Below, piece by piece: positions 9,213 through 19,174 of a stretch of DNA of 26,864 nucleotides. The DNA lies in assembly GCA_002313255.1 (NCBI GenBank), contig DCBA01000121.1, positions 40,286-67,149 of the forward strand, written 5' to 3'. The notes under the pieces were generated by a model. It ran no database searches and was not told where the DNA came from. It saw only the letters and a program-made list of their open reading frames with translations. How positions within the stretch are numbered: position 1 is the stretch's first letter; each line of letters starts with the position of its first letter. Source of the stretch: Gammaproteobacteria bacterium UBA1119 (GTDB lineage: Bacteria; Pseudomonadota; Gammaproteobacteria; Pseudomonadales; Azotimanducaceae). Position numbers and translations under genes: made by a program.

Positions 9213-9901
9213 GTTGCGGTCCCCGCGTCTACTCGCTCTTCCGCCGATGTTGGGGCACTTTGAGTAGCGGCTTTAACGCCAGGGATAACGATCACGTCAC
9301 CACCCACGTAACCCGGTACCGCGCCTTTGACTAAAAGGAAATTCCTTTCACCATCAACCCGTACAACAACAAGATTCTGTGTCGTCACTCGTGCGTCCCC
9401 GAGATGCCCAGCCATCTTTTTGCCTTTAAATACTCGGCCCGGCGTCTGACACTGTCCGATTGAGCCCGGTGCTCGGTGCGAAAGGGAATTACCATGGGTG
9501 TTGTCTTGATGACTAAAGTTCCAACGTTTGATGACTCCAGCGAATCCCTTACCTTTCGAAGTGCCGATGACATCGACAATTTGGCCCTCAAAGAACTGAT
9601 CCAATGTCAGCTCCGTACCCACAATCAATTCATCAGTCACTTGGTCTACACGAAATTCCCAAAGCCCTCGACCGGCTTCAATATTTGCCTTTGAGAAATG
9701 TCCCGCAAGCGGTCGCGATACCGAATTATTCTTAGCATTACCAGTGGTAACTTGAATCGCGTTATACCCATCGACTTCCTTCGATTTAACTTGCGCGATG
9801 CGGTTCGCTTCAACGCCGATAACGGTAACGGGCGTCGACGTACCCGCGTCGTCAAAAACGCGTGTCATCCCTAGCTTTTGGCCTACTATGCCGGTGGGCA
9901 T
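9209..9901 (-). CDS. rplC: 50S ribosomal protein L3 with C-terminal tail
   Basis: L3 is an early-assembly protein whose long loop reaches the peptidyl transferase centre. The product has 230 residues against 209 in E. coli. It begins [20 protein letters not shown], and the central loop contains [18 protein letters not shown] then [16 protein letters not shown], keeping the Gln methylated by PrmB in E. coli. After the normal family ending (VIVIPGVKA) there is a 19-residue tail rich in Ala, Ser and Thr, ending VDAGTAT. The nearest purine-rich ribosome site, GAGG, is about 12 bases from the ATG, which is long. A structured 153-nt gap separates it from rpsJ. Confidence 0.97.
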   Translation of the reverse strand: MPTGIVGQKLGMTRVFDDAGTSTPVTVIGVEANRIAQVKSKEVDGYNAIQVTTGNAKNNSVSRPLAGHFSKANIEAGRGLWEFRVDQVTDELIVGTELTLDQFFEGQIVDVIGTSKGKGFAGVIKRWNFSHQDNTHGNSLSHRAPGSIGQCQTPGRVFKGKKMAGHLGDARVTTQNLVVVRVDGERNFLLVKGAVPGYVGGDVIVIPGVKAATQSAPTSAEERVDAGTAT

Positions 9902-10054
9902 GTTCTACGTATCCCTCTTTCGCAACCGACGCCATGTTGCAAGTGGCCGCTTATCCAGTTACCCGGATAAACGGCCAAGTCGGTAATTATTGGTCCCCAA
10001 TCGGAACCTTGTATCTCCCCAACCAGATCTAGCTGTCGGAGAACGATCCTTTCC
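9902..10054 (-). promoter_or_regulatory. Structured rpsJ-rplC intergenic region, candidate RNA regulatory element
   Basis: This 153-nt gap is much longer than I recall for the same junction in E. coli (a few tens of nt) and is the largest within the S10/spc part of the window. Read on the minus strand it can form two hairpins. The larger, at 9977-9944, has two 6-bp arms (TGGCCG/CGGCCA and TTATCC/GGATAA) separated by one mismatch, with an 8-nt loop. The smaller, at 10008-9992, pairs GGTTCC with GGGACC around a 5-nt loop. TTGGGGA occurs twice in the first part. I see no convincing promoter or terminator. A regulatory or RNA-processing role is inferred from the structure only. Confidence 0.5.
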
Positions 10055-10369
10055 TCAATTCAAACTGATCTGCACCTCCACTCCTGCCGCAAGATCGAGT
10101 CTCATAAGCGCATCAACCGTTTTTTCAGTCGGTTCCAAAATATCAATGAGCCGTTTGTGAGTTCGAATCTCATATTGATCACGCGCATCCTTATCGACGT
10201 GTGGAGATATCAGCACCGTAAAACGTTCCTTTCGGGTTGGTAACGGAATAGGCCCAAGCACTTGAGCACCAGTACGTTTAGCTGTATCTACAATTTCTTC
10301 CGTCGATACGTCTATTAACCGATGGTCAAACGCCTTCAGGCGTATACGAATACGTTGGTTTTCAGCCAC
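10055..10369 (-). CDS. rpsJ: 30S ribosomal protein S10 (NusE)
   Basis: S10 is a 30S head protein that, free of the ribosome, acts as NusE in transcription antitermination and links NusG to the ribosome. The product is 104 residues (E. coli 103), beginning [20 protein letters not shown]. The signature [20 protein letters not shown] is followed by the NusB-contact loop and the ending [14 protein letters not shown]. The start is a GTG preceded by GGAAAG. It is the first gene of the S10 operon and lies about 66 nt after the predicted transcription start. Its partner NusG is encoded in the same window. Confidence 0.97.
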   Translation of the reverse strand: MAENQRIRIRLKAFDHRLIDVSTEEIVDTAKRTGAQVLGPIPLPTRKERFTVLISPHVDKDARDQYEIRTHKRLIDILEPTEKTVDALMRLDLAAGVEVQISLN

Positions 10370-10441
10370 TTACTTTCCAAATCGTTTTTTTTTGACGACA
10401 CTTCTGGGAGACGAAGCATCGGCCCCTCGAACGGACCGAGA

Positions 10442-10470
10442 ATCATACTCGCGTGTCGACTGAGTGTAAA
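10442..10470 (-). promoter_or_regulatory. S10 operon promoter, sigma70 type
   Basis: On the minus strand TTTACA (10470-10465) is followed after 17 bp by TATGAT (10447-10442). Each hexamer matches the sigma70 consensus in five of six bases and the spacing is optimal. It lies directly downstream of the str terminator and upstream of rpsJ, the classical place for this promoter. Transcription should begin near 10435, leaving a leader of about 66 nt. The position and match are seen; activity is inferred. Confidence 0.8.
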
Positions 10471-10473
10471 CTT

Positions 10474-10498
10474 GGAAAACCCGCCTTTTTAGCGGGTT
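10474..10498 (-). terminator. Intrinsic terminator after tuf (end of str operon)
   Basis: On the minus strand a perfect 7-bp stem, AACCCGC paired with GCGGGTT, encloses the loop TAAAAAG. The 3' arm runs into two further T residues, giving a four-T run. It lies 55 nt after the tuf stop and immediately before the S10 promoter. The short T tract may make it leaky. On the plus strand the T run is in the loop, not after the stem, so it should work only for the minus strand. Confidence 0.75.
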
Positions 10499-10553
10499 AC
10501 AAGACGGTTGGAGGTAATTTTTTCTGCGGGTAGTATGCGGGGGAACTTGATAT

Positions 10554-11753
10554 TTAACTGACTATTTTTGTGACGACGCCTGCGCCGACAGTTCTGCCAC
10601 CCTCACGTATTGCAAATCGGACTCCTTCATCCATTGCGATTGGACTAATCAGCTCCACATCCATGTTGATGTTATCGCCGGGCATGACCATCTCAACATC
10701 AGCAGGCAGCTCTACCGAACCGGTGACATCCGTAGTCCGAAAATAGAACTGGGGGCGGTAACCTTTGAAGAACGGTGTATGGCGCCCACCTTCGTCCTTC
10801 GATAACACATATACCGTCGCTTTAAATTGCGTATGAGGAGTGATCGAACCCGGTTTTGCCAGCACTTGACCGCGTTCTACTTCCTCACGCTTAGTACCTC
10901 GCAACAGAACTCCAATGTTCTCGCCTGCCCGACCTTCGTCAAGTAACTTACGGAACATCTCGACTCCTGTGCACGTCGTCGTCTCAGTATCCCGGATCCC
11001 TACAATCTCGATCTCATCTCCAACATTAACGATTCCACGGTCAACCCGACCCGTTACCACCGTCCCCCGGCCAGATATCGAAAAAACGTCCTCGATTGGC
11101 ATCAGAAAGGGCTCATCAACAGGTCGATCTGGCTCTGGAATGTATTCATCCAGCGTTTCGACTAGCTGCTTCACACTCTCTGTACCTAGCTCCCCTGCAT
11201 CTCCGTCCAGAGCTTGCAATGCACTGCCAACCACTATCGGCGTGTCCGAAGGAAATTCGTATTGCTCCAGTAACTCTTGGATATCCATGGTTACCAGTTC
11301 CACAAACTCCTCACGTTCACCCTCGTCTAGCATGTCTGCCTTGTTCACGTAGACCACAACCCGCGGGACACCTACCTGACGTGCCAATAAAATATGTTCT
11401 CGCGTTTGCGGCATCGGGCCATCAACCGCTGAAACCACCAAAATGGCTCCGTCCATTTGTGCAGCGCCTGTGATCATGTTCTTTACATAATCCGCATGCC
11501 CTGGACAGTCTACGTGAGCGTAGTGGCGATTCGCCGTCTCGTACTCAACATGTGAAGTGGCGATCGTAATCCCACGCTCACGCTCTTCCGGTGCGTTATC
11601 AATCTGGTCAAACTCCTTGACCTCTCCCTCCCCCATCTCGGCAGCACATACCTTGGTCAAGGCAGCCGTCAACGTCGTCTTACCGTGATCAACGTGTCCT
11701 ATCGTGCCCACATTTATATGTGGCTTGGTTCGCTCATATTTCTTTTTGGCCAT
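10554..11753 (-). CDS. tuf: Elongation factor Tu (copy in the str operon)
   Basis: EF-Tu delivers aminoacyl-tRNA to the ribosomal A site with GTP hydrolysis. The product is 399 residues, slightly longer than the 394 of E. coli; the extra residues fall mainly in the GTPase domain near residues 180-192 ([13 protein letters not shown]). The GTPase motifs are the P-loop GHVDHGKT (19-26), RGITI (60-64), DCPGH with the catalytic His at 86, and NKAD (137-140). Domains 2 and 3 follow, with [12 protein letters not shown] and the conserved end [11 protein letters not shown]. The kirromycin-contact residues I can align look wild type. It starts 15 nt after fusA. A second copy ends at the far edge of the window. 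Confidence 0.99.
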   Translation of the reverse strand: MAKKKYERTKPHINVGTIGHVDHGKTTLTAALTKVCAAEMGEGEVKEFDQIDNAPEERERGITIATSHVEYETANRHYAHVDCPGHADYVKNMITGAAQMDGAILVVSAVDGPMPQTREHILLARQVGVPRVVVYVNKADMLDEGEREEFVELVTMDIQELLEQYEFPSDTPIVVGSALQALDGDAGELGTESVKQLVETLDEYIPEPDRPVDEPFLMPIEDVFSISGRGTVVTGRVDRGIVNVGDEIEIVGIRDTETTTCTGVEMFRKLLDEGRAGENIGVLLRGTKREEVERGQVLAKPGSITPHTQFKATVYVLSKDEGGRHTPFFKGYRPQFYFRTTDVTGSVELPADVEMVMPGDNINMDVELISPIAMDEGVRFAIREGGRTVGAGVVTKIVS

Positions 11754-11768
11754 TACTACCTAAAGTCC

Positions 11769-13862
11769 CTAATTCGCCTTGATGGTGGCGGCGACACTGT
11801 CTGGCACCTCATCATATCGAGAAAACTCCATGGTGTAAGTTGCCCTTCCTTGCGTCGCCGAGCGGAGGTCCGTTGAATACCCGAACATTTCACCCAAAGG
11901 GACGAACGAGCGCACGATACGGCCGGCGGGATTCTCGTCCATCCCGTCGATAATGCCACGGCGACGGTTGAGATCGCCGACTACATCTCCCATATACTCA
12001 TCTGGCGTAACAACTTCGACGGCCATAACCGGTTCAAGTAGAACCGGATCGGCACTCAGCGCAGCTTTGCGCATCGCCATTGATCCCGCGATCTTAAACG
12101 CCATCTCGGAGGAATCCACGTCATGGAAGGATCCATCGTAAAGCGTGGCTCGAACATTGATTAATGGGTAGCCAGCGATTACGCCATTCTCCAATTGTTC
12201 TTTGATCCCCTTATTAACTGCGGGAATGTATTCCTTAGGAACAGCACCACCGGAAATCTTATCGATGAATTCATAATTGTCATCAGCATCCGAAAGCGGT
12301 TCAACCCGTATCCACACATGTCCGTATTGGCCCCTGCCTCCCGTTTGACGAACAAACTTACCCTCAGCTTCTACTTCGGCGCGTATCGTCTCGCGATACG
12401 CAACCTGGGGTTTTCCAATATTTGCCTCCACACTGAATTCTCTCTTCATCCGCTCAACAATAATGTCAAGATGTAACTCACCCATACCCGCAATGATCGT
12501 CTGTCCGGATTCTTCATCAGTGGACACTCTGAACGATGGGTCTTCTTGTGCCAATTTCCCCAATGCAGTGCCCATCTTTTCTTGATCGGCAACCGACTTC
12601 GGCTCAACGGCGACATGAATAACGGGCTCGGGGAACTCCATTCGTTCCAACGTAATTCGATCCACCGCATCACACAATGTGTCACCGGTGGTGACATCTT
12701 TAAGACCAATCGCAGCGGCGATATCGCCAGCCCGCACTTCCTTAATCTCATTCCTTGAGTTCGAGTGCATTTGTACCATTCGGCCGACCCGTTCACGCTT
12801 ACTCTTGATCGGGTTATAGACCTGATCGCCGGAATTCAAAACTCCGGAATACACTCGAAAAAACGTCAGGGTTCCAACAAATGGATCCGTTGCAATCTTG
12901 AACGCTAATGCAGAAAACGGCGCCTCGTCATTCGACTCTCTAATCCCAGTTGTTCCCTGCTCATCAAGAAGACCCTCAATCGCCTTTACCTCAGTCGGCG
13001 CAGGTAAGAAATCGATAACGGCGTCGAGCATCGCTTGTACACCCTTGTTCTTGAACGCGGACCCACATAACGCAGGGACTATTTCGTTAGCTAGGGTCCG
13101 AATGCGCAGCCCTAGCTTGATTTCTTCTTCGGCAAGCTCCCCTTCTTCGAGGTACTTATCCATTAGTTCTTCAGAAGCTTCGGCAGCCGTTTCCATCATT
13201 TGTTCGCGCCAGGTATTTGCATCGGAAACTAACTCCTCCGGGATATCCCGCACTTCGTACGTAAGCCCTTGGTCGGATTCATCCCAGTAAATCGCCTTCA
13301 TACGAATAAGGTCGACGACTCCTTCGAACTTTTCTTCCGCTCCAATAGCTAGTTGTACCGGAACTGGATTGGACCCAAGCCGTTCTCGAATTTGTTCCAC
13401 AACCCGAAAAAAGTCTGCGCCAGCCCGATCCATCTTATTGACGAACACCATGCGAGGAACTTCATAACGGTTGGCCTGCCGCCAGACGGTTTCGGACTGC
13501 GGTTCAACCCCAGAAGTACCACAAAAAACAACCACGGCGCCGTCGAGAACCCGGAGGCTACGTTCTACCTCAATAGTAAAATCAACGTGGCCGGGCGTAT
13601 CGATAATGTTTATTCGATGTTCGTCATACTGTTGGTTCATTCCACTCCAGAAACAAGTGGTGGCCGCAGACGTAATGGTGATGCCCCGCTCTTGTTCTTG
13701 TTCCATCCAGTCCATCACGGCCGCCCCGTCATGGACCTCGCCAATCTTATGCGAGAGCCCGGTATAGAAAAGCACACGTTCAGTTGTCGTGGTCTTGCCC
13801 GCATCGACGTGAGCGATAATACCGATATTTCTATAACGTCCTATCGGTGTACTGCGCGCCAT
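11769..13862 (-). CDS. fusA: Elongation factor G
   Basis: EF-G is the GTPase that drives tRNA-mRNA translocation and, with RRF, ribosome recycling. The product is 697 residues (E. coli 704). The GTPase domain shows AHVDAGKT (17-24), RGITI (59-63), DTPGH (88-92) and NKMD (142-145). Later domains contain [18 protein letters not shown] and the domain IV tip region [14 protein letters not shown]. The ending SVAATIKAN is typical. The ATG has GGAG six bases upstream. It lies between rpsG and tuf, the standard str order. I found no sign of the more divergent EF-G2 type. Confidence 0.99.
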   Translation of the reverse strand: MARSTPIGRYRNIGIIAHVDAGKTTTTERVLFYTGLSHKIGEVHDGAAVMDWMEQEQERGITITSAATTCFWSGMNQQYDEHRINIIDTPGHVDFTIEVERSLRVLDGAVVVFCGTSGVEPQSETVWRQANRYEVPRMVFVNKMDRAGADFFRVVEQIRERLGSNPVPVQLAIGAEEKFEGVVDLIRMKAIYWDESDQGLTYEVRDIPEELVSDANTWREQMMETAAEASEELMDKYLEEGELAEEEIKLGLRIRTLANEIVPALCGSAFKNKGVQAMLDAVIDFLPAPTEVKAIEGLLDEQGTTGIRESNDEAPFSALAFKIATDPFVGTLTFFRVYSGVLNSGDQVYNPIKSKRERVGRMVQMHSNSRNEIKEVRAGDIAAAIGLKDVTTGDTLCDAVDRITLERMEFPEPVIHVAVEPKSVADQEKMGTALGKLAQEDPSFRVSTDEESGQTIIAGMGELHLDIIVERMKREFSVEANIGKPQVAYRETIRAEVEAEGKFVRQTGGRGQYGHVWIRVEPLSDADDNYEFIDKISGGAVPKEYIPAVNKGIKEQLENGVIAGYPLINVRATLYDGSFHDVDSSEMAFKIAGSMAMRKAALSADPVLLEPVMAVEVVTPDEYMGDVVGDLNRRRGIIDGMDENPAGRIVRSFVPLGEMFGYSTDLRSATQGRATYTMEFSRYDEVPDSVAATIKAN

Positions 13863-13901
13863 AATTTGCTCCGTTCAACCGTGTTGCTAAGTGCTTTCGA
13901 T

Positions 13902-14372
13902 TCAAAATCGATAGTGGGAAAACGCTTTGTTTGCGTCCGCCATACGGTGAGTGTCTTCCCGCTTTCTTACAGATATACCTCGGCCTTCTGCAGCATCTAT
14001 CAACTCTCCAGCTAGACGTGCTGACATCGATTTCTCACTGCGACTTCGGGCGCTATCGACAACCCAACGCATAGCCAACGCCGCACGACGAGACGGCCGT
14101 ACCTCGATTGGAACTTGATACGTTGCACCTCCGACGCGCCGCGATTTAACCTCCACAAAAGGCGCCACCGCCTCCAGAGCTTTTTCAAATACTTCGACAG
14201 GATCGTTGTGTTCCCTTGACTCAATGTGATCGAGAGCTCCATAAACGATTTTTTCGGCAACCGCCTTCTTGCCGCTAACCATCACGTGATTAATGAACTT
14301 CGCTAGAGTTTGATTGTGGTACTTGGGATCCGGAAGGATTTCCCGTTTTGCCACGATGCGACGTCTTGGCAT
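13902..14372 (-). CDS. rpsG: 30S ribosomal protein S7
   Basis: S7 starts assembly of the 30S head and, in E. coli, represses the str operon by binding the rpsL-rpsG intergenic mRNA. The frame is open upstream, but homology begins at [18 protein letters not shown], giving 156 residues, the length found in most bacteria and shorter than E. coli K-12 (179). The signature [20 protein letters not shown] and the RNA-binding [20 protein letters not shown] are clear. The ATG has AGGAG seven bases upstream. The gap from rpsL is 65 nt. Confidence 0.97.
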   Translation of the reverse strand: MPRRRIVAKREILPDPKYHNQTLAKFINHVMVSGKKAVAEKIVYGALDHIESREHNDPVEVFEKALEAVAPFVEVKSRRVGGATYQVPIEVRPSRRAALAMRWVVDSARSRSEKSMSARLAGELIDAAEGRGISVRKREDTHRMADANKAFSHYRF

Positions 14373-14437
14373 CAAATTTCTCCTTTTCTTCAGGTTGGCC
14401 CGCCACAATCAAATGGACGGCCTTACTCTGGAGTTAG

Positions 14438-14809
14438 TTATCTGATCTTCTTTGCCCCGTATTTGGAGCGTCCTTGTTTCCTGTCGGTGACGCCAGAAGT
14501 ATCCAGTGTCCCTCGGATAGTGTGATATCGGACTCCGGGCAGGTCTTTAACCCGTCCGCCACGAATAAGTACAACAGAGTGTTCTTGAAGATTGTGACTC
14601 TCACCTCCGATGTACGAATTGACCTCAAATCCATTCGTCAGCCGCACTCGGCAAACTTTACGCAAGGCAGAATTAGGTTTCTTTGGCGTCGTGGTATATA
14701 CCCTGAGGCATACTCCACGCCGTTGAGGGCAACCCTGCAACGCAGGTACATTAGACTTAGTCTTCCGGCGCTTCCGCGGCTTTCTAACAAGTTGACTAAT
14801 TCTGGCCAA
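14438..14809 (-). CDS. rpsL: 30S ribosomal protein S12, TTG start
   Basis: S12 lies at the decoding centre and controls fidelity. The product is 123 residues, about the E. coli length, beginning [20 protein letters not shown]. The streptomycin-related residues look wild type: Lys43 in [14 protein letters not shown] and Lys88 in [13 protein letters not shown], with the Asp at 89 that is methylthiolated in E. coli. The start codon is TTG. It has GGAG seven bases upstream and the N-terminus aligns exactly with the family, while the nearby ATG is in another frame that stops after eight codons. A strong promoter lies just upstream. Confidence 0.96.
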   Translation of the reverse strand: MARISQLVRKPRKRRKTKSNVPALQGCPQRRGVCLRVYTTTPKKPNSALRKVCRVRLTNGFEVNSYIGGESHNLQEHSVVLIRGGRVKDLPGVRYHTIRGTLDTSGVTDRKQGRSKYGAKKIR

Positions 14810-14836
14810 TTGGTTTCTCCATACAAATTAGCACGT

Positions 14837-14850
14837 ACCAACAGGTTGGT
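14837..14850 (-). repeat. Inverted repeat in the rpsL leader
   Basis: ACCAAC and GTTGGT form a perfect 6-bp inverted repeat separated by two bases, inside the predicted 53-nt rpsL 5' leader. In RNA the tip pairs would open to make a realistic loop. No T run follows, so it is not an intrinsic terminator. Function is unknown. Confidence 0.4.
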
Positions 14851-14868
14851 CGTCTCAAAAGGCGCGCC

Positions 14869-14897
14869 ATTCTAGTTGCACAGCATCTATGGTTCAA
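14869..14897 (-). promoter_or_regulatory. str operon promoter upstream of rpsL, sigma70 type
   Basis: On the minus strand TTGAAC (14897-14892) is followed after 17 bp by TAGAAT (14874-14869). The -35 matches consensus in four of six positions, including TTGA, and the -10 in five of six. Transcription would begin near 14862. The site is in the 140-nt gap between rpoC and rpsL, where a str promoter is expected, and I find no clear terminator after rpoC. Activity is inferred. Confidence 0.75.
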
Positions 14898-14949
14898 CTA
14901 TGACACTGCCGTCATATGCATCAACGCAGGGAATTCGGATGCCACTATG

Positions 14950-17900
14950 TCAGGGTCCGTCAGCACCCGATAGCGCCTCCGATAACGCTTGTTCAATTTC
15001 GTCTGCCGTAGCACCTTGTTCTCGGGCAACTTCAGCCGTTTTCTTTTCCTCTCGTCTCTGCTTCCTCTCACTGTGGTACGAGAGCCCTGTGCCTGCAGGG
15101 ATTAGTCGTCCAACAACAACATTTTCTTTCAAGCCTCGGAGGTGATCGCGTTTACCAGTCACGGCGGCCTCGGTCAGAACACGCGTCGTTTCTTGGAAGG
15201 AAGCCGCCGATATAAAGGACTCAGTCGCGAGCGAGCCCTTCGTAATACCTAGCAGTAGTCGTTCAAACTGAATAAGGGCTCCCCCTTCCGCTGCAAGGCG
15301 CTCGTTTTCCTCAACTATCCTCACATATTCGACTTGTTCGCCGCGAATCATTTCTGAATCACCAGCCTCCACAACTTGAGCCTTGCGTAACATCTGGCGA
15401 ACAATTACTTCGATGTGCTTGTCATTAATGGTCACTCCCTGAAGTCGATAAACCTCTTGGATCTCATTAATGATGTACTGCGCCAGCGCCACCAACCCTT
15501 GGAGTCTGAGAATGTCATGTGGACTTGGTGGACCATCCGACACGATGTCGCCTCTCTCAACCTGCTCTCCTTCAAAAACGGCAATCTGTCGCCATTTCGG
15601 TATCAGATTTTCAACGTGATCCCCATCTGCTGTCGTAATAACAAGACGCCGTTTCCCCTTAGTTTCCTTACCAAAACTTACGGTGCCGCTGGTTTCCGCA
15701 AGTATTGCAGCGTCCTTAGGTTTGCGCGCCTCGAAGAGATCTGCTACACGCGGGAGTCCGCCTGTTATATCCCGTGTCTTGGATCCCTCCTGGGGAATTC
15801 GCGCGATCACCTCCCCTACTCCGAGTTTCTCGTTAGCCTCTAGACTTAAAACCGAATTACTAGGGAGGAAGTAATGTGCCGGAACGTCCGTTCCAGCCAA
15901 ATTCACGACATTACCTTTCCCATCAACAAGGCTTATTGCTGGGCGCAAATCTTTACCCGAAAGCGGTCTATCTATGGGGTCCAACACCGTAATGTTGGTC
16001 AGGCCGGTTAGTTCGTCCGTTTGGCGACTTATCGATACCCCTTCTTCCATTTCTTCGAACACGACCTTTCCCGACACCTCCGTAACAATTGGATGCGTAT
16101 GTGGATCCCACTGCGCAATCATTTGTCCAGAGTCAACATTGTCGCCATCTCGAACAGAAATAACGGAGCCGTACGGCAATTTATATCGCTCCCGCTCTCT
16201 CCCATGGTTGTCCGCGATGGCAATTTCACCCGACCGTGAAACCGCAACCAGTTCTCCCGAATCACGATCGACCGTTTTGAGGTTTTGAAGCCGTACGGTG
16301 CCACCATGCTTAACCTGGACATTGTCCACTGCAGATGCGCGAGAAGCCGCCCCGCCAATGTGGAAGGTTCGCATCGTTAACTGGGTACCAGGTTCTCCAA
16401 TGGACTGAGCCGCGATAACGCCAACTGCTTCTCCAGTATTAACAAGATGGCCGCGCGCCAAATCCCTGCCATAACACGCTGAACACACTCCATAACGCGT
16501 TTCGCAGGTAATCGGTGATCGCACAAATAGTTCGTCGATCCCCAGATCGTCCAAACGTTCGACCCAGCTTTCCTCGAGCATCGTGCCCGCCGGAATCAGC
16601 AACGTTTTGCCATTTCCGTCGTAAACATCTGTTGAAACGATTCTTCCCAAAACGCGCGCCGAAAGCGTCTGGACGACATCGCCTCCCTCAATTAACGCCG
16701 AAATGTGTAACCCTTCCTGCGTACCGCAATCATCCGCGGTAACTACTAAGTCTTGAGAGACGTCGACAAGCCGCCGCGTTAGGTAACCGGAGTTTGCGGT
16801 TTTTAACGCCGTATCCGCCAGACCTTTGCGCGCGCCATGCGTCGAAATAAAATATTCGTTCACAGAAAGACCTTCGCGAAAATTAGCAACTATCGGCGTT
16901 TCGATGATGCTGCCGTCGGGCCGCGTCATGAGTCCTCGCATACCAGCTAATTGACGGATCTGAGTCGGAGACCCCCGCGCTCCAGAATCCGAATAGATAT
17001 AGACCGAATTAAACGAATCCTGATCAACTTCCTCGCCCTCCCGATCAATTACCCGCTCGGTTGAAATTCCGTCCATCATGGATCGAGCAACCAATTCACT
17101 GGCTCTAGACCAAATATCGACTGCTTTGTTGTATTTCTCTCCAGCAGTTACCAACCCCGACGCATATTGAGACTCAATATCTTTAATCTCGGTTTGCGCA
17201 TTTTCGACGATTTCGGCCTTATCTTCTGGAATCACAAAGTCTTCTACGCCGATTGAAGATCCAGAGGCAGTTGAAAATCTGAAGCCCGTATACATCAGCT
17301 GATCAGCGAAAATTACTGTTTCTTTCAAACCCACGTTGCGGTAACAAATGTCGATCAGGCTAGAAATCGCTTTCTTGGTCATCGGCCTATTAATTAGGCC
17401 AAAAGGCATTTGTTTCGGCACGATTTCGTACAGAAGCGCTCGGCCAACGGTGGTGTCGACAACGGCAGTTGTAGAACCACCGACCTCGTCTTCTTCCGAT
17501 ATTCGTAATCTAATTTTCGCGTGCAGATCCACAGAACCGGAGTGATACGCACGATCAACCTCATCGAGGTCGGCAAATGTCATACCCTCGCCCAACACAT
17601 TAACCTTTTCGCGTGTCATGAAATACAAACCCAGCACCACGTCTTGGTTAGGCACGATGATGGGCTCTCCGCTCGCTGGGGAAAGAATATTGTTGGTGGA
17701 CATCATCAATGCACGACACTCCAACTGAGCTTCGAATGTTAGCGGTATATGCACCGCCATCTGATCGCCGTCAAAGTCAGCGTTATACGCCACACATACC
17801 AACGGATGCAGCTGAATGGCTTTCCCCTCCACGAGTACCGGTTCAAATGCTTGAATACCTAAACGATGGAGAGTTGGCGCACGGTTGAGCATCACCGGAT

Positions 17901-19155
17901 GCTCGCGGATGACGTCCGCAAGAATGTCCCAAACTTCTGATGTCTCTCGTTCAACCATCTTCTTCGCGGCTTTTATGGTCGTTGCAAGACCAAGAGCTTC
18001 CAGCTTGCCAAAAATGAAAGGTTTAAATAATTCCAAAGCCATCTTTTTCGGCAGCCCACATTGGTGCAACTTTAGAGTTGGCCCAACGACAATTACCGAT
18101 CGCCCTGAATAATCTACTCGTTTGCCGAGTAAATTCTGTCGGAATCTCCCTTGCTTGCCCTTGATCATGTCCGCAAGAGATTTAAGGGGGCGTCGATTGG
18201 AACCAGTAATCGCTCTACCGCGTCTACCATTGTCCAAGAGTGCATCAGTTGACTCCTGAAGCATTCTTTTCTCGTTACGGACAATTATGTCTGGAGCGTT
18301 TAGGTCTAGCAGTCGCTTCAGTCGATTATTTCGATTAATCACCCTGCGATAGAGATCATTTAAATCGGAAGTCGCAAACCTGCCGCCATCCAATGGCACA
18401 AGCGGCCGCAAATCCGGCGGTAGGATTGGGAGTACCGTCAAAATCATCCATTCTGGCTTGTTTCCCGAGTTAACGAACGCCTCGACAAGTTTCAATCTCT
18501 TCGACAGCTTCTTGATCTTAGTTTCGGAATTTGTCGCGGGTATCTCTTCACGAAGGCGCGCCATTTCTTTTTCTAGATCGAGGTCTACAAGTAGCTGTTG
18601 AACAGCCTCAGCTCCCATCTTCGCTACAAATTCATCACCGTACTCCTCCATCGCGGCGTAATACTCTTCGTCACTGAGCAACTGCCCCATCTCCAGATCG
18701 GTCAGACCCGGGTCGATCACAACGAACGATTCAAAGTACAGAACGCGCTCGATATCCCGTAACGTCATATCCAGCAACAAACCTATTCGTGACGGGAGAG
18801 ATTTAAGAAACCATATATGTGCGACCGGACTGGCAAGTTCCACGTGCCCCATGCGTTCCCTACGAACCTTAGTAAGGGTTACTTCAACCCCACACTTTTC
18901 ACAGATTACGCCTCGATGCTTGAGGCGCTTGTATTTTCCGCAGAGGCATTCGTAATCCTTGACAGGACCAAAAATACGGGCGCAAAAAAGTCCATCACGT
19001 TCTGGTTTGAACGTCCGGTAATTAATCGTTTCGGGTTTTTTTACCTCGCCGAACGACCACGATCGGATCAAGTCTGGAGCAGCCAACCCGATCCGGAGCG
19101 AGTCGAATTCGTCCGCTGGACCATTTTGTCTTAAAAGATTGAGCAGATCTTTCAT
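14950..19155 (-). CDS. rpoC: RNA polymerase subunit beta'
   Basis: RpoC forms one jaw of the RNA polymerase core and holds the catalytic magnesium. The product is 1401 residues (E. coli 1407). The N-terminal zinc site uses Cys70, Cys72, Cys85 and Cys88 ([15 protein letters not shown] then CEKCG). The catalytic loop [12 protein letters not shown] has Asp460, 462 and 464, the same numbering as E. coli. A second zinc site is seen at Cys809, 883, 890 and 893 ([15 protein letters not shown]). The trigger-loop region contains [19 protein letters not shown]. The start ATG has GGAGG ten bases upstream and follows rpoB after 19 nt. Confidence 0.99.
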   Translation of the reverse strand: MKDLLNLLRQNGPADEFDSLRIGLAAPDLIRSWSFGEVKKPETINYRTFKPERDGLFCARIFGPVKDYECLCGKYKRLKHRGVICEKCGVEVTLTKVRRERMGHVELASPVAHIWFLKSLPSRIGLLLDMTLRDIERVLYFESFVVIDPGLTDLEMGQLLSDEEYYAAMEEYGDEFVAKMGAEAVQQLLVDLDLEKEMARLREEIPATNSETKIKKLSKRLKLVEAFVNSGNKPEWMILTVLPILPPDLRPLVPLDGGRFATSDLNDLYRRVINRNNRLKRLLDLNAPDIIVRNEKRMLQESTDALLDNGRRGRAITGSNRRPLKSLADMIKGKQGRFRQNLLGKRVDYSGRSVIVVGPTLKLHQCGLPKKMALELFKPFIFGKLEALGLATTIKAAKKMVERETSEVWDILADVIREHPVMLNRAPTLHRLGIQAFEPVLVEGKAIQLHPLVCVAYNADFDGDQMAVHIPLTFEAQLECRALMMSTNNILSPASGEPIIVPNQDVVLGLYFMTREKVNVLGEGMTFADLDEVDRAYHSGSVDLHAKIRLRISEEDEVGGSTTAVVDTTVGRALLYEIVPKQMPFGLINRPMTKKAISSLIDICYRNVGLKETVIFADQLMYTGFRFSTASGSSIGVEDFVIPEDKAEIVENAQTEIKDIESQYASGLVTAGEKYNKAVDIWSRASELVARSMMDGISTERVIDREGEEVDQDSFNSVYIYSDSGARGSPTQIRQLAGMRGLMTRPDGSIIETPIVANFREGLSVNEYFISTHGARKGLADTALKTANSGYLTRRLVDVSQDLVVTADDCGTQEGLHISALIEGGDVVQTLSARVLGRIVSTDVYDGNGKTLLIPAGTMLEESWVERLDDLGIDELFVRSPITCETRYGVCSACYGRDLARGHLVNTGEAVGVIAAQSIGEPGTQLTMRTFHIGGAASRASAVDNVQVKHGGTVRLQNLKTVDRDSGELVAVSRSGEIAIADNHGRERERYKLPYGSVISVRDGDNVDSGQMIAQWDPHTHPIVTEVSGKVVFEEMEEGVSISRQTDELTGLTNITVLDPIDRPLSGKDLRPAISLVDGKGNVVNLAGTDVPAHYFLPSNSVLSLEANEKLGVGEVIARIPQEGSKTRDITGGLPRVADLFEARKPKDAAILAETSGTVSFGKETKGKRRLVITTADGDHVENLIPKWRQIAVFEGEQVERGDIVSDGPPSPHDILRLQGLVALAQYIINEIQEVYRLQGVTINDKHIEVIVRQMLRKAQVVEAGDSEMIRGEQVEYVRIVEENERLAAEGGALIQFERLLLGITKGSLATESFISAASFQETTRVLTEAAVTGKRDHLRGLKENVVVGRLIPAGTGLSYHSERKQRREEKKTAEVAREQGATADEIEQALSEALSGADGP

Positions 19156-19174
19156 AAATTTGAAGCCTCCACGC

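Noticed and set aside
9949..9977. Promoter-like TTGGCC, 17 bp, GATAAG upstream of rplC
   Set aside because: Both hexamers match consensus weakly and they coincide with the arms of the larger hairpin, which explains the sequence better.
10419..10439. Inverted repeat (7-bp stem with one G-U) just after the S10 promoter -10 box
   Set aside because: One arm extends to 10439, upstream of the predicted transcription start near 10435, so the full stem would not be in the RNA. It may still matter if the start is further upstream.
13353..14015. Long plus-strand open frame (220 codons) opposite fusA and rpsG
   Set aside because: It is antisense to two certain genes, has no recognisable domain, and no ribosome site or promoter supports it. 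It is a shadow of the coding strand.
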